From: Thermoanaerobaculia bacterium
Lineage (GTDB): Bacteria; Acidobacteriota; Thermoanaerobaculia; UBA5066
Reading direction: 5' to 3'
NCBI GenBank assembly: GCA_023717585.1
Contig: JAMQPJ010000571.1
Span: 1 to 6,650 of the forward strand
DNA: 6,650 bases
In this document: piece after piece, positions 5,903 through 6,650 of the stretch
Layout of the letters: each line of letters opens with the position of its first letter
How positions within the stretch are numbered: position 1 is the stretch's first letter
Notes under the pieces: generated by a model
Databases searched by the model: none
Told to the model about the DNA's origin: nothing
What the model saw: the letters and a program-made list of their open reading frames with translations, nothing else
Translations under genes and position numbers: made by a program

Positions 5903-6650
5903 GTGCCTGAGATTATTCTCCCCGGCCCCGACGCCCTCCGCGCGAGTTTTTTCGCATCGCTGCCGCGCTACGAGTTCCGGGGCTCGCTGGGTCGCGGCGG
6001 CATGGGGTACGTCTTCAAGGCGCTCGATCGCGAGCTGAACGAGGTGATCGCGATCAAGGTGCTGAGCCAGTCCGACCCGAATCAGCGGGAAGCCGTCCTT
6101 CGCCGGTTCAAGGCCGAGGTCAGCCTGAACCGGCGAATCAGCCATCCGAACGTCTGCCGCCTTCACGACTACGGCGTCGCCGGCGGATCGCCGTACCTGA
6201 CCATGGAGTTCGTCGAGGGCCGGGACCTCGGGACCGTCGTCGACTCCGACGGTGCGGGTCCCGCGGCCCGGGCGCTCCGGATCCTCACGCAGCTCACGCG
6301 GGGTGTCGCCGCCGCGCACGCGGCGGGCATCGTGCACCGCGACCTGAAGCCTGCGAACGTGATGGTCCGGCCGTCGGGAGACATTTCGATTCTCGACTTC
6401 GGTCTGGCGCACGACACGAATCGGACGGACCCCCGGATCACGCGCACCGGTGTGGCCGTCGGCACGCCCCAGTACATGTCGCCGGAGCAGCTCCGCGGTC
6501 TCGTCGTGGACGAGCGGAGCGACATTTACGCGATCGGCGCCATGGCGTTCGAGCTGTTGACGGGCCGCAGGCTGTTCAGCGGCCGGACGTTCCTCTCGCT
6601 CGCGCGAAAGCATCTCGAGACGACGGTGTCCCGCGAGACGCTCGAAGGGC
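5903..6650 (+). CDS. Eukaryote-like (Hanks-type) Ser/Thr protein kinase, N-terminal part cut by window edge
   Basis: The visible 249 residues are most of an Hanks-type protein kinase catalytic domain, which transfers ATP gamma-phosphate to Ser/Thr residues of partner proteins. Subdomain motifs are all present: glycine-rich loop GRGGMGYV (30-37), ATP-anchoring K52 in AIKVL, helix-C E72, hinge MEFVEG (101-106), catalytic loop HRDLKPANV (145-153) with D147, DFG (165-167), activation segment ending GTPQYMSPEQ (187-196, with S in place of the A of APE, common in bacterial members), and D207 in DIYAIG. It is an RD-type kinase and should be active. The domain starts only about 23 residues from the N-terminus, and any C-terminal sensor, membrane or repeat region lies beyond the right edge. 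The GTG at 5903 is the first in-frame start after the upstream stop; no clear Shine-Dalgarno sequence is seen, so translation may depend on coupling to the gene 18 nt upstream. Confidence 0.93.
   Translation, partial: MPEIILPGPDALRASFFASLPRYEFRGSLGRGGMGYVFKALDRELNEVIAIKVLSQSDPNQREAVLRRFKAEVSLNRRISHPNVCRLHDYGVAGGSPYLTMEFVEGRDLGTVVDSDGAGPAARALRILTQLTRGVAAAHAAGIVHRDLKPANVMVRPSGDISILDFGLAHDTNRTDPRITRTGVAVGTPQYMSPEQLRGLVVDERSDIYAIGAMAFELLTGRRLFSGRTFLSLARKHLETTVSRETLEG

Noticed and set aside
4022..6613. Upstream extension of the egtD frame into a 1177-codon open frame.
   Set aside because: Beyond the GTG at 4021 it runs out of frame through egtB and antisense to the genes at 5453 and 5903. Only the last 313 codons resemble a known protein, and the GTGA overlap gives a natural start.

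Overview
This window comes from a GC-rich bacterium (roughly two-thirds G+C by eye, with strong G/C preference at third codon positions). It combines a multi-PAS hybrid histidine kinase, a eukaryote-like Ser/Thr protein kinase and a two-gene ergothioneine module. That mix suits signalling-rich soil or sediment lineages such as Acidobacteriota or Myxococcota-like bacteria. The assignment is inference from gene content only, and no rRNA or other taxonomic marker is present. I see no tRNA, rRNA, CRISPR array, insertion sequence or prophage gene.

Layout. Two divergent gene sets leave a short intergenic region (5365-5452). Leftward on the minus strand, in transcription order, are egtB (sulfoxide synthase), egtD (histidine trimethylating enzyme, overlapping egtB by 4 nt at a GTGA junction), a long soluble PAS/GAF hybrid histidine kinase, and the first 14 codons of a receiver-domain protein cut by the left edge. 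The spacing is tight enough for one transcript. Rightward on the plus strand are a 143-residue cysteine-containing protein that I do not recognise and, 18 nt later, a Ser/Thr protein kinase cut by the right edge after 249 residues.

How the genes work together. EgtD converts histidine to hercynine using S-adenosylmethionine. EgtB joins hercynine to a thiol substrate with O2 to give the sulfoxide precursor of ergothioneine. No egtA, egtC or egtE is in the window, and EgtB appears to lack the residues that bind gamma-glutamylcysteine in the mycobacterial enzyme, so it may use cysteine directly. The hybrid kinase and the receiver gene look like a phosphorelay co-transcribed with this antioxidant pathway. 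Whether that is functional coupling or chance adjacency cannot be decided here.

Points worth a second look. The 5' end of the hybrid kinase is anomalous: its reading frame opens with a low-complexity stretch, then only the tail of a PAS domain, while the best ribosome binding site and ATG lie in a different frame. A consensus TATAAT sits 9 bases before the start codon of the unknown cysteine protein, suggesting a leaderless or nearly leaderless message. The unknown protein has two C-x9-C pairs and sits directly before a Ser/Thr kinase gene.
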